DNA of 64,000 bases from Nitrospira tepida (lineage in GTDB: Bacteria; Nitrospirota; Nitrospiria; Nitrospirales; Nitrospiraceae). The stretch is from contig NZ_OX365700.1 of the NCBI RefSeq assembly GCF_947241125.1, forward strand, positions 2,388,001-2,452,000, given 5' to 3'. A program made the translations under genes and the position numbers. Under the pieces are notes generated by a model. The model saw only the letters and a list, made by a program, of their open reading frames with translations. It was not told the DNA's origin and did no database searches. This document shows positions 46,834 through 55,488 of the stretch, in pieces; the first letter of the stretch is position 1, and each line of letters opens with the position of its first letter.

Positions 46834-48426
46834 ATGCCCCACCCGTCGTCGGTGCAGTCGCCTTCCGTCTTGATCGTTGACGATGATGTCGATATCGCGT
46901 TGGTCTTGCACGACCTGCTCGCCCACGTCGGCTATCAGGTGGAGGTGGCGCACACGGGCGCCGAGGCCGTAGCCAAAGCTCGATCCAGGAATTTCGATGT
47001 GGTCGTGCTGGATATCATGCTTCCGGATATGGACGGGCTCGTCGTGCTGCCTCTGCTTCGAGGCATCGATCCCACCCTGCCGGTCATCATGGTGACCGCG
47101 GTGGCCGACGTCTCGACCAAACACGGAGCGTTGAGCGAAGGGGCTTTCGGGTACTTGGCGAAGCCCTACGACACGGAAGAATTGAAAGCCCTCGTTCGGC
47201 GGGCCGTCAGCGTCAAGCATCTCTCCGGTGAGGCCGCCGCGGCGAAACAGGCGCTCACGGCCAGCGAGGAGCGGTTTCGAGAGGTCGTGGAGACCGCGCC
47301 TGACGCCATTGTCTTGGCCGATGCGGAGGGCCGGATTCTGTCCTGGAACGCCGCGGCCGAGTCGCTCTTCGGCTATCCGGCAGCCGCCGTCATCGGCCAA
47401 CCGCTCACCATGATCATGCCGGCGCGCTATCGTGACGATCATCTGCGTGCCTTGGAGCATGTTCGGGTGACCGGCGAGCTGCGGTACAAGGGGACGGCGA
47501 TCAAGATGCGTGGGCTGCGGAAGGACGGCCGGGAATTTCCCATTGAACTCTCATTGAGCAGTTGGACGTCTCACGACCAGCGCTTTTTCTGCGGCATTCT
47601 TCGGGATGTGACCGCCCGTGAGGCGGCGGAGGCAGATCTCCGCCGCCAACAAATTGAGCAGCAGGCGCTTTTGGATTTGATCCCCGCGATGGTCTGGTAC
47701 AAGGACGCGCATAACCGGATTCTGCGGGCCAACCGCCGCGCGGCCGAATCCATCAACAAAACGGTGGCCGAGATCGAAGGCCAATCCACCTACGACCTCT
47801 ACCCGGACGAAGCGGAGAAGTATCACCAGGATGATCTGGAGGTGATCGTTTCGGGCAAACCGAAGCTCGGGATCGTTGAGTTATACCGAACGGGATCGGG
47901 GGAAAAGCGCTGGGTGCAGACCGACAAGGTCCCCTATCGCGATGCCGACGGAACGGTGCTCGGTGTCCTGGTCTTTGCCCAGGACATTACGGATCGGAAA
48001 CGGTCGGAAGCGGCCCTGCAAGCCAGCGAGGAATGCCTCAGAATTCTTGCGGAGTCTTCGCCGGGCGGGATCGCGCTGGTCAATCGGGAGGGACAGATCG
48101 TGTTCGCCAACGCCGCTCTGGCCGAGCTGTTCGGCTACGACGAGCGGGAACTGCTCGGCCAGTCCGTCGACCTGCTCGTTCCCGAGCGGGTCCGAGCCGA
48201 GCACGCCGAGCACCGGCGGGCGTTTTTCGCCCATCCCGGCGAGCGTCGGATGGGCCGCGACCGTGTGCTGATGGGATTGCGAAAAGATGGCACCGAGTTT
48301 CCCGTCGAGATCGGCTTAGCTCCCTTGGCCACGGCCGAGGGATTCCAGGTTGCCGCCTCAATCGTCCGCATCATTCCGCGGGCCGGAAACCAGAGTGGAT
48401 GTGGGGACGGCTCCATGCCGCCGTGA
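46834..48426 (+). CDS. response regulator with three PAS domains and no kinase
   Basis: A 530-residue signalling protein. The receiver domain (about 10-130) has the acidic pair in VLIVDDDVDIA, the phospho-acceptor Asp in VVVLDIMLPDMDG and the Lys in YLAKPYD. PAS domains follow at about 155-275 (FREVVETAPDAIVLADAEG), 285-405 (LLDLIPAMVWYKDAHN) and 415-525 (LRILAESSPGGIALVNREG). The usual histidine kinase or other output domain is absent: it ends soon after the third PAS domain. ATG 46834 is chosen because it starts just before the receiver domain. It may act as a pure signal receiver or partner protein. Confidence 0.85.
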   Translation: MPHPSSVQSPSVLIVDDDVDIALVLHDLLAHVGYQVEVAHTGAEAVAKARSRNFDVVVLDIMLPDMDGLVVLPLLRGIDPTLPVIMVTAVADVSTKHGALSEGAFGYLAKPYDTEELKALVRRAVSVKHLSGEAAAAKQALTASEERFREVVETAPDAIVLADAEGRILSWNAAAESLFGYPAAAVIGQPLTMIMPARYRDDHLRALEHVRVTGELRYKGTAIKMRGLRKDGREFPIELSLSSWTSHDQRFFCGILRDVTAREAAEADLRRQQIEQQALLDLIPAMVWYKDAHNRILRANRRAAESINKTVAEIEGQSTYDLYPDEAEKYHQDDLEVIVSGKPKLGIVELYRTGSGEKRWVQTDKVPYRDADGTVLGVLVFAQDITDRKRSEAALQASEECLRILAESSPGGIALVNREGQIVFANAALAELFGYDERELLGQSVDLLVPERVRAEHAEHRRAFFAHPGERRMGRDRVLMGLRKDGTEFPVEIGLAPLATAEGFQVAASIVRIIPRAGNQSGCGDGSMPP

Positions 48427-48562
48427 TTGTGACCGCTCCGGTCCCTGTTCGCTGCCGGCCCGCTCGCCGAAGATAGGCGCCGGACAACACCCGCAAAAGA
48501 CCAGACAGGAATCCAGCCCCCTTCCTGTAGCGGGCCTCGAACACCGGTCTGTCGCGGGCTCG

Positions 48563-48871
48563 TTACTTAAGCTTGCCGATCGTTTCCTGCAAGAGCTTCT
48601 TCCAGTCGTCGCGGTTGACCGCCGGCATCGTCTTGATCTGGATATGGCCGAGCGACGCGTTAAGCACCGCCGCCTTCATGGCGGTCTTGTTGTCAGGGAA
48701 GTCCCAGATGGCGACCACGTCATACTCGCCGAGACAATAATAGGCCTGGACCAGTTTGCCGCCGAGCGCCTGCGCATTTTTCTTGACCATCTCGGCCCGC
48801 TCGACGCCCTTGTCCTTCATGGATTGGAGCCCGTGCTGCGTGAACTTCACGAGACTGACGTAGGTCGGCAT
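48563..48871 (-). CDS. GYD-domain protein
   Basis: A 102-residue GYD-family protein with an alpha-beta barrel-type fold. The signature GEYDVVAIWDFPDNKTAM is near residues 48-65, with YVSLVKFTQHGLQSMKD at the start. ATG 48871 has AAGGAGGT 5 bases upstream, so the longer frame to 48928 is rejected. Its function is unknown; members are small cytosolic proteins. It diverges from the ncRNA/topoisomerase VI region. Confidence 0.85.
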   Translation of the reverse strand: MPTYVSLVKFTQHGLQSMKDKGVERAEMVKKNAQALGGKLVQAYYCLGEYDVVAIWDFPDNKTAMKAAVLNASLGHIQIKTMPAVNRDDWKKLLQETIGKLK

Positions 48872-49018
48872 GGCGCACCTCCTTGGCGAGTGAGGAGCAA
48901 CGGCATGGTGATGTAAGTCCGGAAACATCTTAGGCCGTTTAAGAAAATGTCACAAGTGGGGAGAGAGTCGAAACGGGAGGAAGAACGGCTCAACCGCGAC
49001 CATGTACACCGGGCTCCA

Positions 49019-49038
49019 GACGATCGGCGCCGATCGTC
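49019..49038. repeat. perfect 20-bp palindrome
   Basis: GACGATCGGC followed directly by its complement GCCGATCGTC, with no loop base. It lies 33 bases upstream of the ncRNA -35 box and about 150 bases upstream of the GYD gene. A dimeric regulator site is a possible reading. Confidence 0.6.
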
Positions 49039-49071
49039 GACGAAGGTTGCCTGCTCGGTATGACGACTCTC

Positions 49072-49100
49072 TTGACTCGCGCGCGCGAGGGGCATATCGT
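49072..49100 (+). promoter_or_regulatory. promoter of the structured ncRNA
   Basis: TTGACT (49072-49077), a 17-base spacer and TATCGT (49095-49100). The expected start is near 49107, immediately ahead of the closing stem of the RNA. It could also feed the topoisomerase VI genes. Confidence 0.65.
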
Positions 49101-49106
49101 ACCCGC

Positions 49107-49260
49107 GTGGGAGGAGTTAACGCCCCGAGGGAATATGGATCACCAGGGGGTCGAGCGCTGAGGACGGTGTGCAAGCCCAGCTTCGACTGGGAAGCCTAAT
49201 GTCTCACCAAGATCTCCGCCGTACCTACAAGCTCTCGGTAGGTGCGTCCTCCTCCCACCT
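49107..49260 (+). ncRNA. structured ncRNA candidate, possibly 6S RNA
   Basis: About 154 bases with matched ends: GGGAGGAG (49109-49116) pairs with CTCCTCCC (49249-49256), and inside it ACGC (49120-49123) pairs with GCGT (49244-49247). Inner hairpins are CCCAG/CTGGG (near 49176-49191) and ACCTAC/GTAGGT (near 49223-49243). A promoter ends exactly at its start. A closing stem, an unpaired 5' arm with GCCCCGAGGGAATATGG and a small hairpin on the 3' arm fit the broad 6S (ssrS) plan, and GGGAAGCCTAA recalls a 6S segment. I cannot exclude another class or a 5' leader of top6B. Confidence 0.5.
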
Positions 49261-49332
49261 TAACCGCATCGCTGCATCTGGTGTGTGACGCTGGTTGTAC
49301 CATCCTTCGTGTCCACCGTGACCAATCGGAGA

Positions 49333-49369
49333 GCGTCCCACTGACCCGCTCAGGAAGCGGAAGGGACGC
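49333..49369 (+). terminator. hairpin between ncRNA and top6B
   Basis: The outer stem GCGTCCC (49333-49339) / GGGACGC (49363-49369) encloses CCGCT/AGCGG. No T-run follows. It may end the ncRNA transcript or lie in the top6B leader, 27 bases before the start codon. Confidence 0.4.
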
Positions 49370-49396
49370 AATCTGTCCGAACCCATGAGAGGTTAA

Positions 49397-51541
49397 ATGG
49401 CCAAGAGCAAGCCGCCCGCATCACCCTCCGCCTCCGCATCGATATCCACATCTCCGATTGCCCCAACCGCTGCCAAGAAGTCCGCGCCAGCCGCGAGCCG
49501 AACGGCCCAGGCCGTGACGGCGGTGGAGATGGGATCGCGGCAGCGCGAGATTTCCGTTTCCGAGTTCTTTACGAAGAATCGGCACCTGCTGGGATTTGAC
49601 AACCCGCGCAAGGCCTTGCTGACCTGCGTGAAGGAAGCCGTCGATAATGCGCTGGACGCCTGCGAGGAAGCGGGGATTCTTCCCGACGTGCTGGTGAAGA
49701 TCGAAGTGGCCTCGCACGGGGAACCGCCGCCGCCGGCCAGCCAAGCCACTCGGTTTCGGATCACCGTCGCTGACAATGGGCCGGGCATCGTCCGCGAGCA
49801 GATCCCAAAAATTTTCGCCAAGCTGCTCTACGGCTCGAAGTTCCACCGCCTGCGCATGAGCCGGGGCCAGCAGGGCATCGGCATCTCCGCGGCCGGCATG
49901 TACGGACAATTGACCACCGGGAAGCCGGTCAAGATCATCTCCCGCACCAGCCCTCGTTCGACCGCGCATTATTTCGAAGTGCAGATCGACACCAAGAAGA
50001 ACGAGCCGCTGATTCTGGAGAAAAAGCAGATTGACTGGGACCAGCCCCGCGGCACGCAGGTCACGTTGGAGGTCGAAGGCCGCTACCAAAAGGGACGGGC
50101 GTCGGTCGATGAATATGTGGAGCAGACGATCATCGCCAACCCACACGTGAAGCTCACATATCTGACGCCGGAAGGGGAGTCGAAAACCTATCCCCGGACG
50201 TATCACGAATTGCCGCCCTCGCCCCGCGAGATCAAGCCGCATCCCTACGGCATCGAGTTCGGGATGATGCTGAAGATGCTCCACGACACCAAAAGCCATT
50301 CGGTGGCCGGCTTTCTCGCGAGCGATTTCTGCCGGGTGTCGCCCGCGCTGGCCGAGGAGATCTGCAAGACGGCGAAGGTCTCGCCCGACGCCAAGCCCCG
50401 GTCCATTCACGGCCATGCGGCGGAAATTCTGTACAAGACGATTCAGACGACCAAGATCATGGCGCCGCCGACCAACTGCCTCTCGCCTATCGGCGAGAAG
50501 GCGATTCTGTCTGGCCTGTATAAGCAGATCAAGGGCGAGTTCTATACGGCGGTCAGCCGGCCGCCGGCCGTGTACCGGGGCAATCCCTTCATCATCGAAG
50601 CGGGCTTGGCCTATGGGCGGGGACCGGAAGAAGCAGCCAAGGCCCAGAAGGCCGTCGAGCAGCCGCGCGCGGAAGGGGAGCATCAGGACGAGGACCAGGA
50701 ACTGGCCCGGGTGATCCGGTACGCCAACCGCGTGCCATTGCTCTATCAACAGTCGGCCTGCGCCACCTTCAAGGCAGTGCTCGACACGACCTGGCGCAAC
50801 TACGGCATCCCTCAGTCCCGCGGGGCGCTCCCAGCCGGGCCGATGGTGATCTTCGTCCACATGGCCTCAGTGTGGGTCCCGTTTACCAGCGAATCCAAAG
50901 AGGCGATCGCCGATTACGACGAGATCAGGAAGGAAATCACGCTGGCCCTGCGCGAATGCGGCCGGCGGCTCGGCTTGTTCATGCGGCGCCGGGATCGGGC
51001 CGAGAGCGAATTCCGGCGGCGCAACATCTTCGAACTCTATATCGAGGAAGTCGTCGAAGCCTGTAACCGGCTCAAAGGCGGGAAGCTGCCCAAGGAGAAA
51101 CTCAAAGCTCAGCTCCAGAAGATCGCCACGTCTCGCACCGGTGGAACCAAGACCGATGAGGTCCTCGGTAAGACCGGCGCCGGACCAGAAGGGTTGCCCC
51201 ACTCGATCGTCGTGACGGCGGAAGGGGTGGAAGGGGAACTCTCCGTGGTGGACGAAGCGGCTGCGGCGACGGAACCGGCCCCATCAGGCTCCCCTGGCCC
51301 ATCTACCGAGGTCGGCCCAGATGAAGAGGAAGCTGCGACGGAAGTGTCGCAGCCAAAGACAAGCCGGAAGGGTGCAAACCCCGTCCCGGGTAGGGACAAG
51401 AAGGCCGCAAAGCTGAAGGGCAAGGCAGCGCAATTGCCTCTCTTCTCCGGCGACGGACAGACCGGCAAACGGACTAGCCTCGCAACCGGCAAATCCGGCA
51501 AGACTCGCGGAGCCAATCGGTCTCCGCGCAAAGGGAAGTAG
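49397..51541 (+). CDS. top6B: DNA topoisomerase VI subunit B
   Basis: A 714-residue GHKL ATPase subunit of a type IIB topoisomerase that relaxes and decatenates DNA. The ATPase motifs are KEAVDNALDAC (Bergerat N box, near residue 80), DNGPGIV (G1) and RGQQGIGISAAGMYGQ (G2). A helix-two-turn-helix and transducer domain follow, with the switch Lys expected near the RRRD...E region. The last 130 residues are Lys/Ser/Pro-rich and low in complexity, beyond the archaeal family core. An N-terminal Ala/Ser-rich leader of about 45 residues is also extra. It precedes top6A by 7 bases. Confidence 0.93.
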   Translation: MAKSKPPASPSASASISTSPIAPTAAKKSAPAASRTAQAVTAVEMGSRQREISVSEFFTKNRHLLGFDNPRKALLTCVKEAVDNALDACEEAGILPDVLVKIEVASHGEPPPPASQATRFRITVADNGPGIVREQIPKIFAKLLYGSKFHRLRMSRGQQGIGISAAGMYGQLTTGKPVKIISRTSPRSTAHYFEVQIDTKKNEPLILEKKQIDWDQPRGTQVTLEVEGRYQKGRASVDEYVEQTIIANPHVKLTYLTPEGESKTYPRTYHELPPSPREIKPHPYGIEFGMMLKMLHDTKSHSVAGFLASDFCRVSPALAEEICKTAKVSPDAKPRSIHGHAAEILYKTIQTTKIMAPPTNCLSPIGEKAILSGLYKQIKGEFYTAVSRPPAVYRGNPFIIEAGLAYGRGPEEAAKAQKAVEQPRAEGEHQDEDQELARVIRYANRVPLLYQQSACATFKAVLDTTWRNYGIPQSRGALPAGPMVIFVHMASVWVPFTSESKEAIADYDEIRKEITLALRECGRRLGLFMRRRDRAESEFRRRNIFELYIEEVVEACNRLKGGKLPKEKLKAQLQKIATSRTGGTKTDEVLGKTGAGPEGLPHSIVVTAEGVEGELSVVDEAAAATEPAPSGSPGPSTEVGPDEEEAATEVSQPKTSRKGANPVPGRDKKAAKLKGKAAQLPLFSGDGQTGKRTSLATGKSGKTRGANRSPRKGK

Positions 51542-51548
51542 GAATCGC

Positions 51549-52655
51549 ATGGCACCAACGAAGCAAAAGAAGAACGAAGTGGTGGAGAAGAAACTTGTCG
51601 GCCTGGCCGATGTGGTCATCGCCGCCGCGGATCGGTCCAAGGACCCGACGTTTGCGATTCCGATCCGCGCGCTTTCGAACGTCTCGTTCAACGAACGGAA
51701 GGGCTTGATCGAGATGGGCCACAAGAAACAGGCTCGCTCGTTTTTCAACGTCGGCATGGCCAAGAAGTTCATGCAGACCATGCTGGTGGCCGACGCGCTG
51801 TCCGAGCTCCAACGGGCGGACCTGACAACCTCGCTCAGAGAGATCTATTATCGGACCAAGCACACGATCAAGAACTCGCACGAGAACACGTTCGACACCC
51901 AGGATGAATCGGACCCGATCATCGAGGACCTGGAAGTGTCGCTTACGGCCCTGCGCGAAGAGCTGCACGTGCGCGCGGAGAACGGCGGCAGCGTCGTCGG
52001 ACCGCTGGTGCTGGGGGACGACGGAGACCGGGTGGATTGCGCGAAGCTCGGGAAGGGCGGCTATTCCGTGCCCTCGATCGTCGAGCCGGAGTATTTGGAG
52101 ATCCGGCGTTGCACCGCCGACTTCGTGCTGCTGGTCGAAAAGGGCACCCAATGGAACCGGCTCTCGGAGGACAAGTTTTGGCGGCGGTATAACTGCGTGC
52201 TGCTGACCGGCAACGGGCAGCCCCCGCGCGGCGTCCGCCGGTTGGCCCGGCGGCTCCACGAAGAGCACCGGCTGCCAGTCTATGTGCTCGTGGATAACGA
52301 TCCTTGGGGTTACTATATCTACTCGGTGATCAAACAGGGTTCGATCAATCTGGCCTTCGAAAGCCAGCGCATGGCGATCCCGAAGGCCAAGTTCATCGGC
52401 CTCTCCAGCGCCGATCCGGAACGGTATGAGCTGCCGCGGAATGTCGGCATCAAGCTCAACGACAAGGACACGACCAGGGCGCGCGAACTGATGAACTACC
52501 CCTGGTTCCAGAAACCGGCCTGGCAACAGGAAATCAAGCGGATGCTTACGAGCGGGCTCAAATACGAGCTGGATGCGCTGGCCAACAAGGACTTTCAATA
52601 CCTGACGAAGAAATATCTTCCCAGAAAGCTCAAGGAGAAGGATTGGCTAGATTAG
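51549..52655 (+). CDS. top6A: DNA topoisomerase VI subunit A (Spo11-like)
   Basis: A 368-residue DNA-cleaving subunit. The catalytic Tyr lies in SLREIYYRTKHT (about residues 96-107) within the winged-helix 5Y-CAP domain. The Toprim domain has the acidic metal site in VYVLVDNDPWGYYIYS (about 247-262). NLAFESQRMAIPKAKFIGL (shown in part) is typical of the family. Together with Top6B it should form the A2B2 enzyme. Such pairs are common in archaea and plants and scattered in bacteria. The start ATG 51549 follows GGAAT directly after top6B. Confidence 0.94.
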   Translation: MAPTKQKKNEVVEKKLVGLADVVIAAADRSKDPTFAIPIRALSNVSFNERKGLIEMGHKKQARSFFNVGMAKKFMQTMLVADALSELQRADLTTSLREIYYRTKHTIKNSHENTFDTQDESDPIIEDLEVSLTALREELHVRAENGGSVVGPLVLGDDGDRVDCAKLGKGGYSVPSIVEPEYLEIRRCTADFVLLVEKGTQWNRLSEDKFWRRYNCVLLTGNGQPPRGVRRLARRLHEEHRLPVYVLVDNDPWGYYIYSVIKQGSINLAFESQRMAIPKAKFIGLSSADPERYELPRNVGIKLNDKDTTRARELMNYPWFQKPAWQQEIKRMLTSGLKYELDALANKDFQYLTKKYLPRKLKEKDWLD

Positions 52656-52754
52656 CCTGACTCGGCATCGATGCACCGATTGGAGTCTGCGGTTCGGCAA
52701 GAGCGGGTTTGCTGAGCCAAGCCTGGAGGCGTACAATCTTCTTAAGGGGGTTGT

Positions 52755-53117
52755 ATGAAACCTCTCATTCTTAATTTCGTATCGCTGACCTTAGCCTGTG
52801 CTGCTCTTACGGCCTGCCAGCCGGACCGTCCAATCCCCCAACCGATCATGCTGTACCGAGCCGAGCTTGGAGCGGCGGACGCGCACGATGCAAAACAGGA
52901 TCTTCAGGCTTGTCGTCATGAGGTGAACCAGGAAGCGCCCTTGACGATCCAACCCTTGGGCCTTCCGCCGATCGGCACGGTCGGCAGCCCGGTCGGTACG
53001 GTGGTGCTCGGCACCGTCGCGCCACCGCATCGAGTCTGGTCCTCCCAGTCTGCTTATCGAGAAGCCATTGAACGGTGCCTCGCAGCGCGCGGGTATCAGA
53101 TTCAAGGCTGGGAGTAA
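52755..53117 (+). CDS. hypothetical small lipoprotein
   Basis: A 120-residue protein whose N-terminal segment ends in LACAALTAC, a lipobox. The mature part has four Cys or fewer and a Gly/Val-rich turn section (IGTVGSPVGTVVLGTV) before YREAIERCLAARGYQI. This order resembles other small outer-membrane proteins with a Cys-capped C-terminal helix. It is preceded by AAGGGGG 7 bases before the ATG. Confidence 0.6.
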   Translation: MKPLILNFVSLTLACAALTACQPDRPIPQPIMLYRAELGAADAHDAKQDLQACRHEVNQEAPLTIQPLGLPPIGTVGSPVGTVVLGTVAPPHRVWSSQSAYREAIERCLAARGYQIQGWE

Positions 53118-53222
53118 TCTTTGCGGCTGTCTGGATCAGTGCTTCGCATCGCCGCCAGAGGGGCAAAGATGAAGATGGGCAAGATGAAGATAGGATTGAT
53201 GGGAATTGAAGAGAGAGTCGGC

Positions 53223-53606
53223 ATGAGAGGCTGTTCCTGGGTTCATGCGCTGACGGCCATCGGCCTGCTTGCGTTTGCCTTTCCTTGCGGCGCGCAGGTG
53301 TCTCCCGCCCCTTCTCCAACGCCGGCTCCATCGACACCGAGTCTCCAACCGGCCTTGCAACCGGTTGTGACCGGGGCTGGCGGGATCACGCCCAGCGCGC
53401 AACCGGCCCCCGCTCCCACAGTCGGCACCACCGGGAGTTCCAGCGACCGTAAGTCGTTCGGCACGGTTGGGCAGGGCCTGCCAGGCATGCCGGGCGGGCC
53501 TCCCCTGACCTCGCCGAACGGCGCGCAGGATCCTTCCTCCAAATATATGCGTCCTCTTGTGATCGGTCCGCTCTTTTGCGATCCGGCTCTCGACATTCCC
53601 TGTTGA
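53223..53606 (+). CDS. secreted Pro/Ser-rich small protein
   Basis: About 127 residues. A signal peptide (HALTAIGLLAFAFPCGAQ) is followed by a Pro/Ala/Ser/Thr-rich low-complexity part (SPAPSPTPAPSTPSL) and a C-terminal segment, SSKYMRPLVIGPLFCDPALD, with two Cys near the end. ATG 53223 gives the best signal; the upstream frame begins in a Met/Lys-rich repeat (KMKMGKMKIG) from repetitive DNA and is doubtful. No function is known. Confidence 0.5.
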   Translation: MRGCSWVHALTAIGLLAFAFPCGAQVSPAPSPTPAPSTPSLQPALQPVVTGAGGITPSAQPAPAPTVGTTGSSSDRKSFGTVGQGLPGMPGGPPLTSPNGAQDPSSKYMRPLVIGPLFCDPALDIPC

Positions 53607-53719
53607 CGCTAGCCCAAGTTCACACGCTAGGGGTTCGTCCAGCTTGTCTCGCCAGGACCTGATGGTACCGTGTGGGCTCCATCACCCTTTTATCCATGTT
53701 CCAAGTTGAAGGAGGATCT

Positions 53720-54223
53720 ATGGCCCACACACCATCACAGGCGGTCGCCAACTCCGTGGTCGAGCTGCTCAAGGAGGACCATGAAAAGGTCAAGGGATTG
53801 TTCGCGGAGTATGAGGAGGCCGACTCCAGCCGAAAGCAGGATATCGCCGAAACCGCGCTTCAGGACCTGGAGGTGCATGCGGAACTGGAGGAGAAGCTCA
53901 TCTATCCCGCTGTTCGCGAGGCGATTGACGACGATGCGCTAATGAACGAAGCGATCGAGGAACATCATCTGGTCCATGTGTCGATCAAAGAGCTCAAGAA
54001 GCTCAAGCCTGGTGATGCGAAATTCGACGCCAAGTTCAAGGTGCTCGGGGAGCTGGTCAAGCATCACATTAAGGAAGAGGAAGGTGAAATGTTGCCTCAG
54101 GCCGAGGAGGCCGACATCGATTGGGACGTTCTCGGAGCCAAGGTCATGAAGCGGCGGGAGCAGTTATTCTCCAAAACAGATGCCTCGGCACGGGGAGGGG
54201 GGAAGCGCAAGAGTCGGTCGTGA
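53720..54223 (+). CDS. hemerythrin-like domain protein
   Basis: A 167-residue protein with a hemerythrin HHE fold (about 10-135). The metal-ligand pattern is visible: LLKEDHEKVKGLF, LEVHAELEEKLIYP, EEHHLVHVSIKEL and LVKHHIKEEEGEMLP. This fits a di-iron site that senses or stores oxygen or handles iron. The C-terminus is basic (GGGKRKSRS), suggesting binding to a nucleic acid or an acidic partner. ATG 53720 has AGGAGG 5 bases upstream. No neighbour suggests a specific pathway. Confidence 0.9.
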   Translation: MAHTPSQAVANSVVELLKEDHEKVKGLFAEYEEADSSRKQDIAETALQDLEVHAELEEKLIYPAVREAIDDDALMNEAIEEHHLVHVSIKELKKLKPGDAKFDAKFKVLGELVKHHIKEEEGEMLPQAEEADIDWDVLGAKVMKRREQLFSKTDASARGGGKRKSRS

Positions 54224-54375
54224 CGGACGGCGGCTGCCTGATGCGGCATGATCGGCCGGCAGCGACCTTGGCGGTGTCGGTCTCAGTTCCATTGAACCGG
54301 CACCGCCCTGTAGGCTCCGCTTGATTTCGTACAGGATTGCGCCTATCCTGGTGCCCGCTGCTCACCGGGAGGGGA

Positions 54376-54831
54376 ATGCCGATGCAGTCCGGTCCAGCCT
54401 CTCGCTTGGCGATTCTCCTATCGCTTGCCTTGCTCCTGACCATGCCGCTTCATCCCTCCATTGGCGTGGCTCAGAGTTTTTCAATCGAGCCTCATGCTGC
54501 CGCCCCGAGCCGCTTGCCGCTCGGGCTCTCTCCTTGGGAGCAGAATCTCATTGTCCGTATCCCCGCTGCGAACGGAAGCACATCCGTCCGCCTGCCGTTA
54601 ATGGATGAAACCGGAGAGCGGGTGATCGGGGCGAAAGTCTGTGCCGCCGAACCGCCGCTGCTCATGGCGGAAGGTTCTAACGGATGCGAAATCATCTCTT
54701 GCGGAATGGGCATCAAACAGACCTGCAAGATCACCTGTCCGGCCGGACAAACACCCAAGTGCAGTTGCGATTGCGAGCGGTCCTTCGGCCCTATCTGCAC
54801 GGACTACAAAGCCAACTGTCGCTGCGAGTAG
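54376..54831 (+). CDS. secreted Cys-rich protein
   Basis: A 151-residue protein. A signal peptide (LAILLSLALLLTMPLHPSIGVA) is followed by a mature domain whose last 55 residues carry many Cys: CAAEPP, CEIISCG, CKITC, CSCDCERS, ICTDYKANCRCE. The pairs suggest disulfide bonds or metal binding. ATG 54376 has GGGAGGGG 3 bases upstream. I do not recognise a family. Confidence 0.6.
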   Translation: MPMQSGPASRLAILLSLALLLTMPLHPSIGVAQSFSIEPHAAAPSRLPLGLSPWEQNLIVRIPAANGSTSVRLPLMDETGERVIGAKVCAAEPPLLMAEGSNGCEIISCGMGIKQTCKITCPAGQTPKCSCDCERSFGPICTDYKANCRCE

Positions 54832-54981
54832 GCCGGTTCGAACCACCCGCTTTCGTTCAAACTCATCCGAAGCGATCCTGCCAATAAACCGATTCCGCGC
54901 CTGGCTAGGGAGCACCCCAGTGGGGCGGATCTCGGTTAAAGGGTAGGCTGTATTTAGAGAATCTGGGAGGCCGTGAATCGT

Positions 54982-55419
54982 ATGGTCGGAAACCTTGATC
55001 CGGAGCGAGGTGTTAAGATGGCCGTTGTTCCAGTGGTGTTCGTTCTGTCGTTCAGCGTGGGCCTGCTGGGCTTTTCGCCGCAGGATGCGGGCGCGGAAGG
55101 GAAAGGCAAGTCCGCCCAATCGTCAGGACCTGGCCGTCAGAGCGAACCACTTCAACAACCGGGCTTGATGCCGCCGCTGCCGCCGCCCGAGATCGATCCC
55201 GGCATTCAACAGTATCCTGAAACCATTCCGAATCCCGAATCGGTGGTCCCTCCACCCCAGGTCGATCCTGATATGGCCATCAATCCCGCGACCAGGGAGC
55301 CGTTGAAAGATTCTCCGGTCCCGCAACCAACTCCCCATCCCGGTCCTTCTGATCCTGTTCCGCCCGACCCCGTTCCAGCGCCGCCGACGCCGGTCCCTCC
55401 CGGTACACCAAGGCGTTAG
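54982..55419 (+). CDS. secreted Pro-rich protein, copy 1
   Basis: About 145 residues. A signal (VVPVVFVLSFSVGLLGF) precedes a Pro-rich tail with MPPLPPPEIDPG, ETIPNPESVVPPPQVDPD and repeated VPPDPVPAPP units. The segment TIPNP recurs in the next gene, so the two look like duplicates. ATG 54982 is chosen over the GTG at 54973 because GGGAGG ends at 54970, too close for the earlier start. A spacer or wall-spanning role is plausible, but this is only an inference. Confidence 0.5.
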   Translation: MVGNLDPERGVKMAVVPVVFVLSFSVGLLGFSPQDAGAEGKGKSAQSSGPGRQSEPLQQPGLMPPLPPPEIDPGIQQYPETIPNPESVVPPPQVDPDMAINPATREPLKDSPVPQPTPHPGPSDPVPPDPVPAPPTPVPPGTPRR

Positions 55420-55488
55420 CAACAGGCTGTAGGCAGGCTGGGGGTCGCCCTAGTGGGGCAGCCGTCAGGCCGATGGTATTGTCGGCTC

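Noticed and set aside
54835-54844. GGTTCGAACC looking like a tRNA T-arm
   Set aside because: No acceptor stem, anticodon loop or D-arm can be folded around it.
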